Assembly: GCF_028765165.1 (NCBI RefSeq)
Contig: NZ_JARADB010000001.1
Coordinates: forward strand, 1,116,001-1,180,000
DNA: 64,000 nt
Direction: 5' to 3'
Source of the DNA: Paenibacillus sp. MAHUQ-63
GTDB lineage: Bacteria > Bacillota > Bacilli > Paenibacillales > NBRC-103111
Part shown: positions 8,965 to 17,884 of the stretch, one piece after another
Layout: each line of letters opens with the position of its first letter
Numbering within the stretch: the stretch's first letter is position 1
Notes under the pieces: model-generated
What the model saw: the letters and a program-made list of their open reading frames with translations, nothing else
Databases searched by the model: none
What the model was told of the DNA's origin: nothing
Made by a program: the position numbers and the translations under genes

Positions 8965-11900
8965 TTATTCCGAAGCTTTGACCGGTAATATATACACATG
9001 AACGAGCTTCGTTTGCCGTTCCTGATCTTGCATGTAGAACGTGTATAAGCCATATTCCTTGACAGGCAGGCTGCCGCTTGTCAGTTCCTGCCCAAGGGCT
9101 TTGAAGTCCCCTTTGTTCTTGAATCCGCGCGCCCATTTGACTACGGTTGTTCCTTGCTGGCCAAATAATTGCAATTGAATCGCCTCGCCGTAGACGACCG
9201 CTTCCGTCTCCTGCAGCTGCTTGGAGTTGACGAACACCGAGAATGCGGTAGGCGCGATGACGATCGCTTTGCGCACGATACGAGCCACATTGCCTGCACG
9301 GTCTGTTACGCTATAGGTAACGTCGTACTCGCCTGGCGTTCGCGTATCGATCGCATGCGTGACCGTCAGCTTATCGTTCAAGCTGCCGTCGAGATTGTCC
9401 GACACTTGGACGTCCGCCCCCGGATTAACGGCTTCGCCAACGGCAAGCAGCAGTTGGTCCCCCTTCTGGAAAGTCAGCTTAGGCGCTTCCCGGTCGATAT
9501 TATTCACATCGATACGCAGCACATATTGGTTATTGAGCTGATCCGTCGCTTCAATCCAGCGGGTGCCGTTCTCCGTGAAGGTAACCGTATTGCCTGTGAT
9601 ACCTGCGTATGTAAGCGGACGGTCCGCGTTGAATGTAACGGTAACGTTGTTGCGTGTCGGCTGTGTCTCACTGAACGTATACGTTACTTTCGCCGTAGCT
9701 TTCGTGATGTTCGCTACCGTAGCCACCGCCTCGGCGATATTGCCCGCCAAGTCCTGAACGACAAATTTGAACGTGCCGTTCTCTTTGAACACGTATTGCT
9801 TCGCCCGGTTATTATTCAGCACCTGTACGGCTTCCGAGCCGCTTACCGTCACGATAACATCGTCTTTGGTCGGCGCAGCCGTGCTGTAAGACAATGTCAG
9901 TACAGGCGGCGTGCGGTCGATATTGTACACATTCGCCGTAACGGTCGCCTCATTGCCTGCGCGGTCCGCCACTCGGAAGCCGTAGCTGCCGTTGGCCGCA
10001 AAATCACGCGAGATGCTGCCGTTATTATTGATGGCGACAATCGGCTCATTCGCTTCCACAGTCGCACGCACATCCGCATTCGTCTTCGCCGACATCGGCG
10101 TCGAATACTGCACGATCGCGACCGGCGGTGTCTTGTCGATCCGGTCAAAGGCCGCATTGACTTCGCGTCTGTTACCTGCTGCGTCTTCCATGACGAACGT
10201 GAACGTTCCGTTCTGCACAAACGTAAAGGCAGTCGAACCGCTGTTGTTCACAATGGTCGGGAGCTGCCCCGAGTCGTCCTGCGGGGTCAGCGTGGCGATC
10301 ACATCCCGGTTCGTCCACCCCGCTTCGCTGTACGTGACCGTCCCTGTCGGCGGCGTGCGGTCAATATACGTCACCTGAGCGGTCACTTCGCCTTCGTTGC
10401 CGGCGGCATCGCGGTAGTAGAATACGAAGCTTCCATTCTCCTTGAACGTATATTGCGAACTGCCTCCGTTGTTCGTTATCTTGACCGGCGCATCCTCGCC
10501 TGTGAAGGTTAGTGTCGCTTTGACGTCTTCCTTCGTCCATGACGTCGCACTATAGGTGACAACGGGAACTGGCGGCGTCTTGTCGATATAATCCACAACG
10601 GCCGTCAATTGCGACACATTGCCTGCTTCGTCCGCGAAAACGAACGTATGCGTGCCGTTGTCGGTAAAGGTGAAGGTTCGGTCTCCGACCACGGAGACGA
10701 TACCGTGATTCTCATCATACGTAACCAGCGTTACCGTAACGTCCTCATTCGTACTGCTCTCTGTGCTGTAGATGAGCTCTCCGGTCGGCGGCGTCACATC
10801 GATATGATCGACGATAACTTCATCCTCGCTCGTCAACATGGTTGCGGTATCGAGCAGCGTGTATCTCAGCGATCCGTTGGATACGAAATCGTAGACGACC
10901 TTCTGGACGGTTTGCGAGACCGGTATCGCGTCCTCCGGAACGACGATTCCACGTAACGATAAAGCCGAATTGCCGGAGGCATCCACCGTTACGCGTACCG
11001 GTCCGTTGGTCCAATCCTCTGGCGTTACGGTCACTTCCGCATAAGGCAGGCTGCGATCGATGCCCGTTACAACAGCCGTCGCTCTGCCGACGTTGCCTGC
11101 GTCATCTGCAAATTCAAATTCGAACGTTCCGTTGTCTGTAAAAACATACTCTCTGCTGCCGCTAACGGGCTTCGTCACACGAACGGACTCATTGGTCGAC
11201 AAGACCGCTTTGACGTTGCCCGCGGTGCGCCCCGGAGGGCTGTAAGCGACTGTACCGACCGGTGCTGTATTGTCCAGCTGGAACAACGAATTCGTGTGCC
11301 GTATCGTTTCATTGCCGGCCTTATCCTTCACTTTGGCCCATAAATACCAGATGCCGTTCGCCCCGCTCAGATCGGCCTGGCGATTGCTGGGGAGCGCCGT
11401 CCATGTCTCGGGCTCCGTGTTCGCACTCGTGGACCAGGCATACGCGTACGTCATCTCGTTAGCTCCGGAGACGTTGTCCGTCGCGGTAATAACGGAGCTT
11501 GCCGTTTTTCTTTTATCCGAAACACCCTCGCTGCTGAATTGAACTTGCGGCTTGATCTTATCGATCCATGTTACGGTAGCGACGGCCGTGTTCTCATTGC
11601 CGGCTTTATCGCGGAACACGAAGGTGTAGGTGCCATTCGCTTGAAACTCATAGCTGAAGCCGGTGAGATTGAGCACGTCGATGTCGCCCGCGGCCGTTAT
11701 ATTATCGGAAGCTTGCAGCGTCGCTGTGACCGATTGGTTCGTAAGCTGCGCCGTGCTGTAGGTGATCTTCACCGCAGCCGGTTTCGTTAGATCGTAGATG
11801 ACCGTGTCCGAATATGCGGGAGAGATATTGCCCTCCGCATCGCGGTATTGAACCGATATCGTCCGTGTGCCTTCCGTCTCCGGAATGGTTACCGTCTTCG

Positions 11901-14061
11901 CGGCGGCGAAAGGCTCCCAACTGCTCCAAGTCGATCCGCCGTTCACGGAGAAACTCATGTCGATAGGCCCATGAGCATCCGTCGCGGTCAGTTCAACAGG
12001 AACCGCTTTAAGATTCGTCTGCTCGGCCGGGATATGGATGGTTCCTTCAGGAGCCACGCTATCCAGCAGATAAGGTCCTCCCCTGACGAGCTGCCAGTTG
12101 CCGGCTTGGTCGTATACTTTGGCATGAATATAATAAGTGCCTGATTTGCCGGTGATCGTAAAGGCGCCGCTCGTTGACGTGCTCCAATCGGCATCGGTGC
12201 CGTCTGTGGTTGCTTGATCCGAGACGAGATATTTGATGACATATTGACCAAGCGCTGTTGTAACGTTGTCGGACAGGGTCAAGCTTGTCGTCACCGAATG
12301 GCTGTAGGACGATGTGCTTGCTTTGCTGAAAACCGCCGTCGGCTTCGTGTTGTCCAGTACAAAGCCTTGCGTGGTCGTTCCATATCCGACATTCCCTGCG
12401 CTGTCAGCCGTCTTAAGATGCAAGTACATCGTGGTATTGGCTCCTGCCGGTGAAGTGAGCGTAGCGCTCTGCGTCGTCGCCGTACCGCCTCCGTCCGCGA
12501 ACGGCATCCAGCCCGCGGTGCTCGAGGGCGGAACGGTTACGCTGTTCGACCAGATGTAGGAGGATTGAGCCAGCCCCCCTCCAGCTTCCTGCAAGGTGAC
12601 CTTCACTTGACGGCTCTTGGCCGGCGTATTGTTCCCCAGCTCGGAGAACGTCACGACAGGCGGCGATTTGTCAATAATATACGCCAGTGTCTCTATCGTT
12701 TTGGTGTTGCCCGAATCGTCCGCCGCAGTCGCTTTCAACTTGTAGCTGCCCTCCAGGCTGTTAGGCACCTGAAGCGTTCCCGAACTCGCCGTCGCTGTGC
12801 CTGTCGAATAAGCCGCCCCGTCCTTGAGCCATGCATAGTCCAACTTCGTAGACGAAAGATTATCGTACATCTGATACGAAATCGTGTGGCTTGTCTTGGC
12901 CTTGCCCGATAAAGGCGTCAGATTTAAAACAGGCGGATCATTATCGAAGAAAAAACGTCCCGTCGATTGAACGGTTACGTTCCCGGCGGCATCGATGGCC
13001 TTGGCGTGAAGATAGAATACGCCTGAGCCTGCCGGATCCAGCGCCGGCGCTCCGCTGATCATGCTCGTCGTAATTTCGGCGGCAGGCGGTGCGAGGGAAC
13101 TTGGCGTCCATGTATAGAACAGCGCGATATTTCCGTTCGACGGTGTGTCCGCTGCCGTTACGGTAACGGCATGACTCTTTTTGAAAATATAATTGTATGC
13201 TTGCCCGAACGTGATCGTCGGCGGTTCATGATCGTAGTTAAACGGCCCTGCCGTTGAGATCGTCTCGTGTCCGACAATGTCGACCGCACGGGCATGCAAA
13301 TAATAAGCGCCGTTGCCTTCCGGATCCGGTGCGGACGTTCCGCTCGCAATGACCGTATTGATATCCCCTGGAGCAGGCGGGGCAGCCTCTTGCGTCCACT
13401 TGTAATAAGTCGTTACTTTGCCTTCTGCCGGCAGGTCCTTTGTCGTGATCGTAACCGCGTGATTTCTTAGGTAACTTGAATTCGAAGCTTGTCCGAACGT
13501 GATCACCGGCGCGTCGTTATCGATGTACACCTCTTCCTTGAGCAAGCTCTTGAAGTAAGTCACGTTGTCCATCGATGTACCGTCGCTGAAGTACGTTCTG
13601 TAATTCGGGAACGAATGCCAAGAATTATCCAGCTTGCCATTCGTATAGCATAATTCCGGACCCTGCTTCAGGGTCAATCGCCCTGATGCGTCGGAGGCTC
13701 CTACCCGATAAACAAAGTCAGGTATATAATCCTTCACGCTTTGCGGATCCAACGAAGTGCGGAATGCCGCTTGCGTCGTTTTGCCGCTTCCCCCCGACTC
13801 TGTCATGAGGATGCTGTCCCTATGACACAGCACATAACCTCCTGATTCAAACTCCACACGCAGGAGTCCCAAATCGCCCGCCTTGAGGAAAAATCGGTTC
13901 GTCTGCGGGTCGATGGCGCTAAAACTCATATTCCGCACGGCGATCGGCTGCTTCATAGCCGCCGGGATTAAAGCCGTAGCCGCTTGGGCCTGATTCGGAT
14001 TAGGCATAATACCTATAAAGCTAAGGATAAGCGCCAGCAGTAATGAACTTATTTTTCTCAT
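8965..14061 (-). CDS. Giant secreted Ig-like repeat protein
   Basis: A 1698-residue protein with a clear signal peptide (MRKISSLLLALILSFIGIMP, cleavage near AQA) and an AGGAGGT site before the ATG. After a ~190-residue N-terminal region come about six Ig-like repeats of the type PVITFGQASNSSYLRN with aromatic YYKWT motifs. Eight or nine repeats of ~75 residues follow, each with TPP, YS, T-x3-V, NNGS, FxxNGTF and D-x-AGN motifs and ending in IDRTPP. Near the C terminus is a DUF5011-like Ig domain (NPGADVQVSDNLDG). There is no SLH, LPXTG or membrane anchor, although the gene stands directly upstream of an SLH protein, so the product may be released or held by that partner. The repeats are strongly similar but not identical at DNA level. 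The ligand is unknown. Confidence 0.85.
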   Translation of the reverse strand: MRKISSLLLALILSFIGIMPNPNQAQAATALIPAAMKQPIAVRNMSFSAIDPQTNRFFLKAGDLGLLRVEFESGGYVLCHRDSILMTESGGSGKTTQAAFRTSLDPQSVKDYIPDFVYRVGASDASGRLTLKQGPELCYTNGKLDNSWHSFPNYRTYFSDGTSMDNVTYFKSLLKEEVYIDNDAPVITFGQASNSSYLRNHAVTITTKDLPAEGKVTTYYKWTQEAAPPAPGDINTVIASGTSAPDPEGNGAYYLHARAVDIVGHETISTAGPFNYDHEPPTITFGQAYNYIFKKSHAVTVTAADTPSNGNIALFYTWTPSSLAPPAAEITTSMISGAPALDPAGSGVFYLHAKAIDAAGNVTVQSTGRFFFDNDPPVLNLTPLSGKAKTSHTISYQMYDNLSSTKLDYAWLKDGAAYSTGTATASSGTLQVPNSLEGSYKLKATAADDSGNTKTIETLAYIIDKSPPVVTFSELGNNTPAKSRQVKVTLQEAGGGLAQSSYIWSNSVTVPPSSTAGWMPFADGGGTATTQSATLTSPAGANTTMYLHLKTADSAGNVGYGTTTQGFVLDNTKPTAVFSKASTSSYSHSVTTSLTLSDNVTTALGQYVIKYLVSDQATTDGTDADWSTSTSGAFTITGKSGTYYIHAKVYDQAGNWQLVRGGPYLLDSVAPEGTIHIPAEQTNLKAVPVELTATDAHGPIDMSFSVNGGSTWSSWEPFAAAKTVTIPETEGTRTISVQYRDAEGNISPAYSDTVIYDLTKPAAVKITYSTAQLTNQSVTATLQASDNITAAGDIDVLNLTGFSYEFQANGTYTFVFRDKAGNENTAVATVTWIDKIKPQVQFSSEGVSDKRKTASSVITATDNVSGANEMTYAYAWSTSANTEPETWTALPSNRQADLSGANGIWYLWAKVKDKAGNETIRHTNSLFQLDNTAPVGTVAYSPPGRTAGNVKAVLSTNESVRVTKPVSGSREYVFTDNGTFEFEFADDAGNVGRATAVVTGIDRSLPYAEVTVTPEDWTNGPVRVTVDASGNSALSLRGIVVPEDAIPVSQTVQKVVYDFVSNGSLRYTLLDTATMLTSEDEVIVDHIDVTPPTGELIYSTESSTNEDVTVTLVTYDENHGIVSVVGDRTFTFTDNGTHTFVFADEAGNVSQLTAVVDYIDKTPPVPVVTYSATSWTKEDVKATLTFTGEDAPVKITNNGGSSQYTFKENGSFVFYYRDAAGNEGEVTAQVTYIDRTPPTGTVTYSEAGWTNRDVIATLTPQDDSGQLPTIVNNSGSTAFTFVQNGTFTFVMEDAAGNRREVNAAFDRIDKTPPVAIVQYSTPMSAKTNADVRATVEANEPIVAINNNGSISRDFAANGSYGFRVADRAGNEATVTANVYNIDRTPPVLTLSYSTAAPTKDDVIVTVSGSEAVQVLNNNRAKQYVFKENGTFKFVVQDLAGNIAEAVATVANITKATAKVTYTFSETQPTRNNVTVTFNADRPLTYAGITGNTVTFTENGTRWIEATDQLNNQYVLRIDVNNIDREAPKLTFQKGDQLLLAVGEAVNPGADVQVSDNLDGSLNDKLTVTHAIDTRTPGEYDVTYSVTDRAGNVARIVRKAIVIAPTAFSVFVNSKQLQETEAVVYGEAIQLQLFGQQGTTVVKWARGFKNKGDFKALGQELTSGSLPVKEYGLYTFYMQDQERQTKLVHVYILPVKASE

Positions 14062-14170
14062 ACATACCTCCTATTCGCTATTGGCCTTTCTCTATGTAGG
14101 CAAGTACCAGATTCCGACAATATGTCACATTTTCAATTATAAAAATACATGTTTATGCGACCTAAGCACC

Positions 14171-14188
14171 ATACCCCAAATGGGGTAT
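14171..14188. promoter_or_regulatory. GC-boxed palindrome upstream of the Ig/SLH operon (possible operator)
   Basis: ATACCCCA-AA-TGGGGTAT is a perfect 8+8 dyad about 110 nt upstream of the Ig-repeat start codon. A possible -10 TATAAT lies at 14141-14136 on the minus strand, which would put the dyad just upstream of the -35 region. The shape recalls CsoR/RcnR-type operators, which have C/G tracts flanked by TA, but no regulator gene is nearby. Operator function is inferred. Confidence 0.4.
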
Positions 14189-14231
14189 ATTTGGTTAAGC
14201 CCCTGAAAACACGAGCAAGCCACCCCAAACA

Positions 14232-14275
14232 AATAAAAAGCCCCTACGTACGCGTGAAGCGTACATAGAGGCTTT
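14232..14275 (-). terminator. Rho-independent terminator after the siderophore ATPase gene
   Basis: On the minus strand a ~17-bp stem (AAAGCCTCTATGTACGC with its near-complement, two G-T pairs) and a short loop are followed by TTTTTATTTG. It begins 20 nt after the ATPase stop codon. Confidence 0.88.
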
Positions 14276-14294
14276 GATTCGTCTATAATTCCCG

Positions 14295-15143
14295 TTAAAC
14301 CGTAAGCGCGGCGGCTTGGGCTTGCTTCTTGAACGGACTCTCTTGAAGGCCGTTTACGTTCCTGCCTTTGCCGAATGGAATGCATAGCGGGGTGCCGAAC
14401 AACGGATCTTGAATGATTTGGCACTCCATATTAAACACCGTACGGATGGTCTCTTCGGTAATGATGTCTTCCGGCTTACCTTGAACGGCGATCTTCTTAT
14501 CGTGAATAGCAACGATATGATGCGCGTAGCGGCAAGCCAAATTGATATCATGAAGGACCATCACTATACTGCGCTGCTGCTTCATGTTCAGGTCAAACAA
14601 CAAGTCGAGCACTTCGACCTGATGCGACATATCCAAGTATGTCGTAGGTTCATCCAACAGAATCGTATCTGTCCCTTGGGCAAGCGTCATGGCAATCCAA
14701 GCGCGCTGCCTCTGCCCCCCGGATAAGGAATCGACCGTGCGATCGGCGTACTGCTGCATATTCGTCGCTTTCAGCGCTTTGTTCACCATATCCTCATCCT
14801 CGGCGGACCACTGCTGCAGCCAGCTCTGATACGGATATCTGCCCTGCTTCACCAGCTGCAGCACCGTCAATCCCTCGGGAGCTACCGGACCTTGCGGCAG
14901 AATGGACAGACGCTTCGCAATCTCTTTGGTCGGAAGCTTGGCGATGGCTTGACCGTCCAATAGGATGCTGCCGTTCGTAGGCTTCAACAATCGGGCCAAG
15001 GAGCGCAGCAGCGTCGATTTCCCGCAGCCGTTGCTGCCGATGAACACCGTGACCTTTCCCTTCGGAATCGCAATATCCAAATTCTCATAGATACTGGATT
15101 CTCCATAGGTTAACGTTAATTCTTGAGCCTCGATCGCATGCAT
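14295..15143 (-). CDS. yusV: Iron-siderophore ABC transporter ATP-binding protein (FecE/FepC/YusV type), orphan
   Basis: A 282-residue ABC ATPase that would energise ferric-siderophore uptake from the cytoplasmic face. Walker A is GSNGCGKST, the signature is LSGGQRQR, Walker B is TILLDEPTTYLD, and the switch His is in VLHDINLA. The C-terminal DPLFGTPLCIPFGK is typical of the FecE/FhuC branch. No permease or binding-protein gene is adjacent. In Bacillus subtilis the orphan ATPase YusV serves several siderophore importers, and this gene looks like its counterpart. The ATG at 15143 was preferred over an in-frame TTG at 15152, which sits directly on the GGAAGG site. Two Fur-like boxes cover its promoter, and its own terminator follows, so it is a single-gene iron-regulated unit. 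Confidence 0.85.
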   Translation of the reverse strand: MHAIEAQELTLTYGESSIYENLDIAIPKGKVTVFIGSNGCGKSTLLRSLARLLKPTNGSILLDGQAIAKLPTKEIAKRLSILPQGPVAPEGLTVLQLVKQGRYPYQSWLQQWSAEDEDMVNKALKATNMQQYADRTVDSLSGGQRQRAWIAMTLAQGTDTILLDEPTTYLDMSHQVEVLDLLFDLNMKQQRSIVMVLHDINLACRYAHHIVAIHDKKIAVQGKPEDIITEETIRTVFNMECQIIQDPLFGTPLCIPFGKGRNVNGLQESPFKKQAQAAALTV

Positions 15144-15240
15144 CGGTATCAATCCTTCCCAGGGTCATATATTGAGAAACGAACATGTCGCACATCTTCG
15201 TTTATGTACAAGTTATAGGAGAAATTAGCTTTACAATCTA

Positions 15241-15269
15241 AGTGTAAAGGTGATGATAACCGTTGTCAA
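15241..15269 (-). promoter_or_regulatory. sigma-A promoter of the siderophore ATPase gene
   Basis: On the minus strand a perfect -35 TTGACA (15269-15264) and a -10 TACACT (15246-15241) are 17 nt apart. The -35 lies within the proximal Fur-like box. Confidence 0.7.
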
Positions 15270-15290
15270 TGAGTTTGAGAATCATTTTCA
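15254..15290. promoter_or_regulatory. Two Fur-like operator boxes
   Basis: Against the 7-1-7 Fur consensus TGATAATNATTATCA, TGAGAATCATTTTCA (15276-15290) matches 12 of 14 informative positions and TGATAACCGTTGTCA (15254-15268) matches 11 of 14. The second overlaps the -35 element. This fits iron repression of the ATPase gene. Confidence 0.75.
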
Positions 15291-15329
15291 CTGAAAATAA
15301 TGACAATTCCGCTAACAGACCCCCTTATG

Positions 15330-15366
15330 AAAAAAAAGAGGCCCCAAGAGCCTGAATCAGCCTGGG
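15330..15366 (-). terminator. Probable terminator of sugar cluster 1
   Basis: On the minus strand a CCCAGG/CTTGGG stem with a GC-rich loop is followed by GCCTC and eight T residues. It lies about 80 nt after the stop codon of the GH106-like gene, the last gene of the cluster. Confidence 0.6.
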
Positions 15367-15443
15367 ACATCTTTTGAATTGAACCTGCACCAGGACCATG
15401 GCGCTGGCCACTGCCTTCATGCCGGCATGCGGCAAATCCGATT

Positions 15444-17858
15444 CTATTCGCTTCGCACAAGCTCTACATCGCCGGAAATTCCCCATTTGACGAAATGCAG
15501 CGAACTCACGCTCGTATGCTCAGGGGCATTGGGGCGATCGGCGAAATTCCTGACTCCGCGATATTGATCAGGGCTCGTTAAGTAACGGTCGCCTTCATAA
15601 TGGCGATGAGGGCCGTAGGAATTGAATGTGCTCGGATACAAGCTGACTTCCAGCTCCCAGGTCCCGGCTGTCACAGCTTGCGGCAAGGCGACCGTCCAAT
15701 GCGGTCCCCAGCACCAGCCCAGCTCCTCACCCGACAGCCGCACATAGGCCGCATCACCTTGTACATCCGTCAACCGAATGGCGGCAGCGCTGTCTGCAGC
15801 GCTAAGCGTGACGGTCTTCGTCACGGTTGCGGGCGCAGCGGCGAACGGGAAGCCCGACGCGATGAGATCCGCCGCGTCAACGCCGGCAGTCAGCGGGACA
15901 AGCCGGAAAGGCCCGTCCGTCAACCATTGCCGCTCATCTTTGGCAATAAGGGGCGATAGGCTTTTGACGGCAAAGCCCCCGCTCACAAAAGCAATCGGAC
16001 GCGCCTCCCCGCCGGCACAAGGGGTGACCTCAATAAGCAGCGTGCCGCTTAAATCGGCCATTTGGTTCGGGAGCTGCGCTTCCCAGCCGTTCTCCCTTCG
16101 TTCAAGGGAAAGTATTTCACCGTTCACCCTTGCTTCCTGGACGGGATCGAGGAGCAGCAGCGTCAAGCCGCCGATCAAGTCAGGCTGCTCCAGCGTCAGC
16201 TGGGCTGCAAGCCTCCCTTCCGGTACAGGAATAAGCTCTACGTAAACCCGGTTCGTCGTCAAAGGCTCTGCGCGCCATGGCGATTGCTGTAAGACAATAG
16301 CTGCGATTCGGGCGTCCGCCTGTTCAGCGGCTCTCGCAGGGAGCTCCCGCAGCCAGTCGCGGGCTTCACGAACAGTAACACCGGCAGCGCGGAGCTTCCC
16401 TGGATAGCCCTCTGCCTCCCATCTGCAGCCGTCGGCCAACAGCACGCAATCATAATCTCGCTTCCCGATACGCAGCATTCCGTCCAGGAGGACGCCTTCC
16501 TCCTCGATCACCCGCTCCTCGGTCAATTCGTAATGCACCCCGGCGGCATAGCTAGCTTCGACCAAGGCGAGCAGCTTCGCATTAAAGAGACCTGCCGGCG
16601 TAGAGGGAATATTCGATCCGTCATGCTCGTTCATCACCATACAGTCCATCGGATCGAAGGCAGCCATAACGCCGCGAGTCGGCGTCACGATGAGCACATC
16701 CGGCTTTTGCTTCAAATCGGGAAGCCGCGCCGCCTGCTCTTTGATCGAAGCCAGCAGAGCCGGGAACGCCGCTTTCCAAGTCACATGACTTGGCATGGAT
16801 GGCGGCCAGTCCTGTACGGCTTTGGTTGTCAACTTCAGCTGGTTCAGATGAAGCACGAACATCTCGATGCCGTGGCTGGCCAACCACAGACAATAGTCGG
16901 TGAACGTCTGCGGAGAGATGCCCCAGCCGCTTCCGCCCATCGCCTCGACCAGCGCAGCGCTCCGTCCCTGCTGCACCGCCACGGAATGCGCGATCCGCGG
17001 ATAGAAGTTGTTGCCCGGGAAGCGTTCTAGCGCATCGATGGCAGGCGTTTCCACGCCCTTCAGCACCTGAAAAGCGGATCCGCTGTAGGCAAGCTGGAAG
17101 AACGGGCTTTCCTCCGCTTTCAAGTGAGCGGTGAATTTCTTCCCGTGCTTCTCACACCAAGCTGCGACCGGTTGATAGAAGCCGGTGATAATTGCGTCCG
17201 TCAGCATCTCCCAGTAGCGGACCCGCACGATCTCGTATCCTTCTCCCTCGGTGAATAGGAGATGGAGCAAGGGCAGCAGAGCTTCCCCATAGCGCCGCTC
17301 ATATTGCTCGGCGAACCGGTCATCCCACGGAATTGCGCCTGTCTTGACCGTGAGGCCGTGTCCGTCAAGGAAGGCGACTTCGTCGGAGAAGAAGCCCGTC
17401 ACATAGTCGAACGCTTCTGCACTTAAGCCTTGGCGGTAGCCTTCGTACGTAATGTCGAGGAAGGCTTGAGCCGCCAACGGATCCAAGGAGGAGACGGCCG
17501 TCTTCGAGCCGAAAGCGATACGGCCTCCGCCGGCTTCGGAGGGCTGTGGAACCCACTCCACCCAGGCGCACGCAGACTGCGGCAGCCGCCTCAGCACTTC
17601 GCCGTTCGCCGTGCCGGAGGGCCAGCCGTTCTCATCATAGATCCAGAACGACATGCCCGTCGCTTTGGCGTAGAGAATCAGCTCGGAGACGATGTCCAAG
17701 TACCCGCTGCTAAGATAAGCAGGGCTGTCCGGATAAAACCGGGGATGGAATATGACGCCTTCCAGCCCCGCAAGCCGCAGCTCATCAAGCTGCGCCTGCA
17801 GTGTGTTCAGATGCAGGGCATCATTAATGGACCATAGACTTAAGAAGGATAATGGCAA
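15444..17858 (-). CDS. Glycoside hydrolase, GH106-like (alpha-L-rhamnosidase family), cytoplasmic
   Basis: An 804-residue enzyme with no signal peptide. The N-terminal half looks like the TIM-barrel of GH106-type glycosidases: LRLAGLEGVIFHPRFYPDSP, IYDENGWPSGTANGEV and GFFSDEVAF follow the family pattern in which a YDExGWPSG loop and an acidic SDE/TDE motif line the active site. The C-terminal ~250 residues look like a beta-sandwich carbohydrate-binding region. The TTG at 17858 is preferred because AGAGG lies 8-9 nt upstream; a GTG at 17867 is too close to that site. It follows DUF817 by 26 nt and is the last gene of sugar cluster 1. Cytoplasmic action on imported, possibly rhamnose-containing oligosaccharide is inferred. 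The GH family is my best match by motif; substrate is uncertain. Confidence 0.68.
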   Translation of the reverse strand: MPLSFLSLWSINDALHLNTLQAQLDELRLAGLEGVIFHPRFYPDSPAYLSSGYLDIVSELILYAKATGMSFWIYDENGWPSGTANGEVLRRLPQSACAWVEWVPQPSEAGGGRIAFGSKTAVSSLDPLAAQAFLDITYEGYRQGLSAEAFDYVTGFFSDEVAFLDGHGLTVKTGAIPWDDRFAEQYERRYGEALLPLLHLLFTEGEGYEIVRVRYWEMLTDAIITGFYQPVAAWCEKHGKKFTAHLKAEESPFFQLAYSGSAFQVLKGVETPAIDALERFPGNNFYPRIAHSVAVQQGRSAALVEAMGGSGWGISPQTFTDYCLWLASHGIEMFVLHLNQLKLTTKAVQDWPPSMPSHVTWKAAFPALLASIKEQAARLPDLKQKPDVLIVTPTRGVMAAFDPMDCMVMNEHDGSNIPSTPAGLFNAKLLALVEASYAAGVHYELTEERVIEEEGVLLDGMLRIGKRDYDCVLLADGCRWEAEGYPGKLRAAGVTVREARDWLRELPARAAEQADARIAAIVLQQSPWRAEPLTTNRVYVELIPVPEGRLAAQLTLEQPDLIGGLTLLLLDPVQEARVNGEILSLERRENGWEAQLPNQMADLSGTLLIEVTPCAGGEARPIAFVSGGFAVKSLSPLIAKDERQWLTDGPFRLVPLTAGVDAADLIASGFPFAAAPATVTKTVTLSAADSAAAIRLTDVQGDAAYVRLSGEELGWCWGPHWTVALPQAVTAGTWELEVSLYPSTFNSYGPHRHYEGDRYLTSPDQYRGVRNFADRPNAPEHTSVSSLHFVKWGISGDVELVRSE

Positions 17859-17884
17859 GTTATTCACACCTCTGCCCGCGGGCG

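Noticed and set aside
9169..10512. A 447-codon plus-strand frame
   Set aside because: Antisense shadow of the Ig repeats; its periodic Arg/His-rich sequence merely mirrors them.
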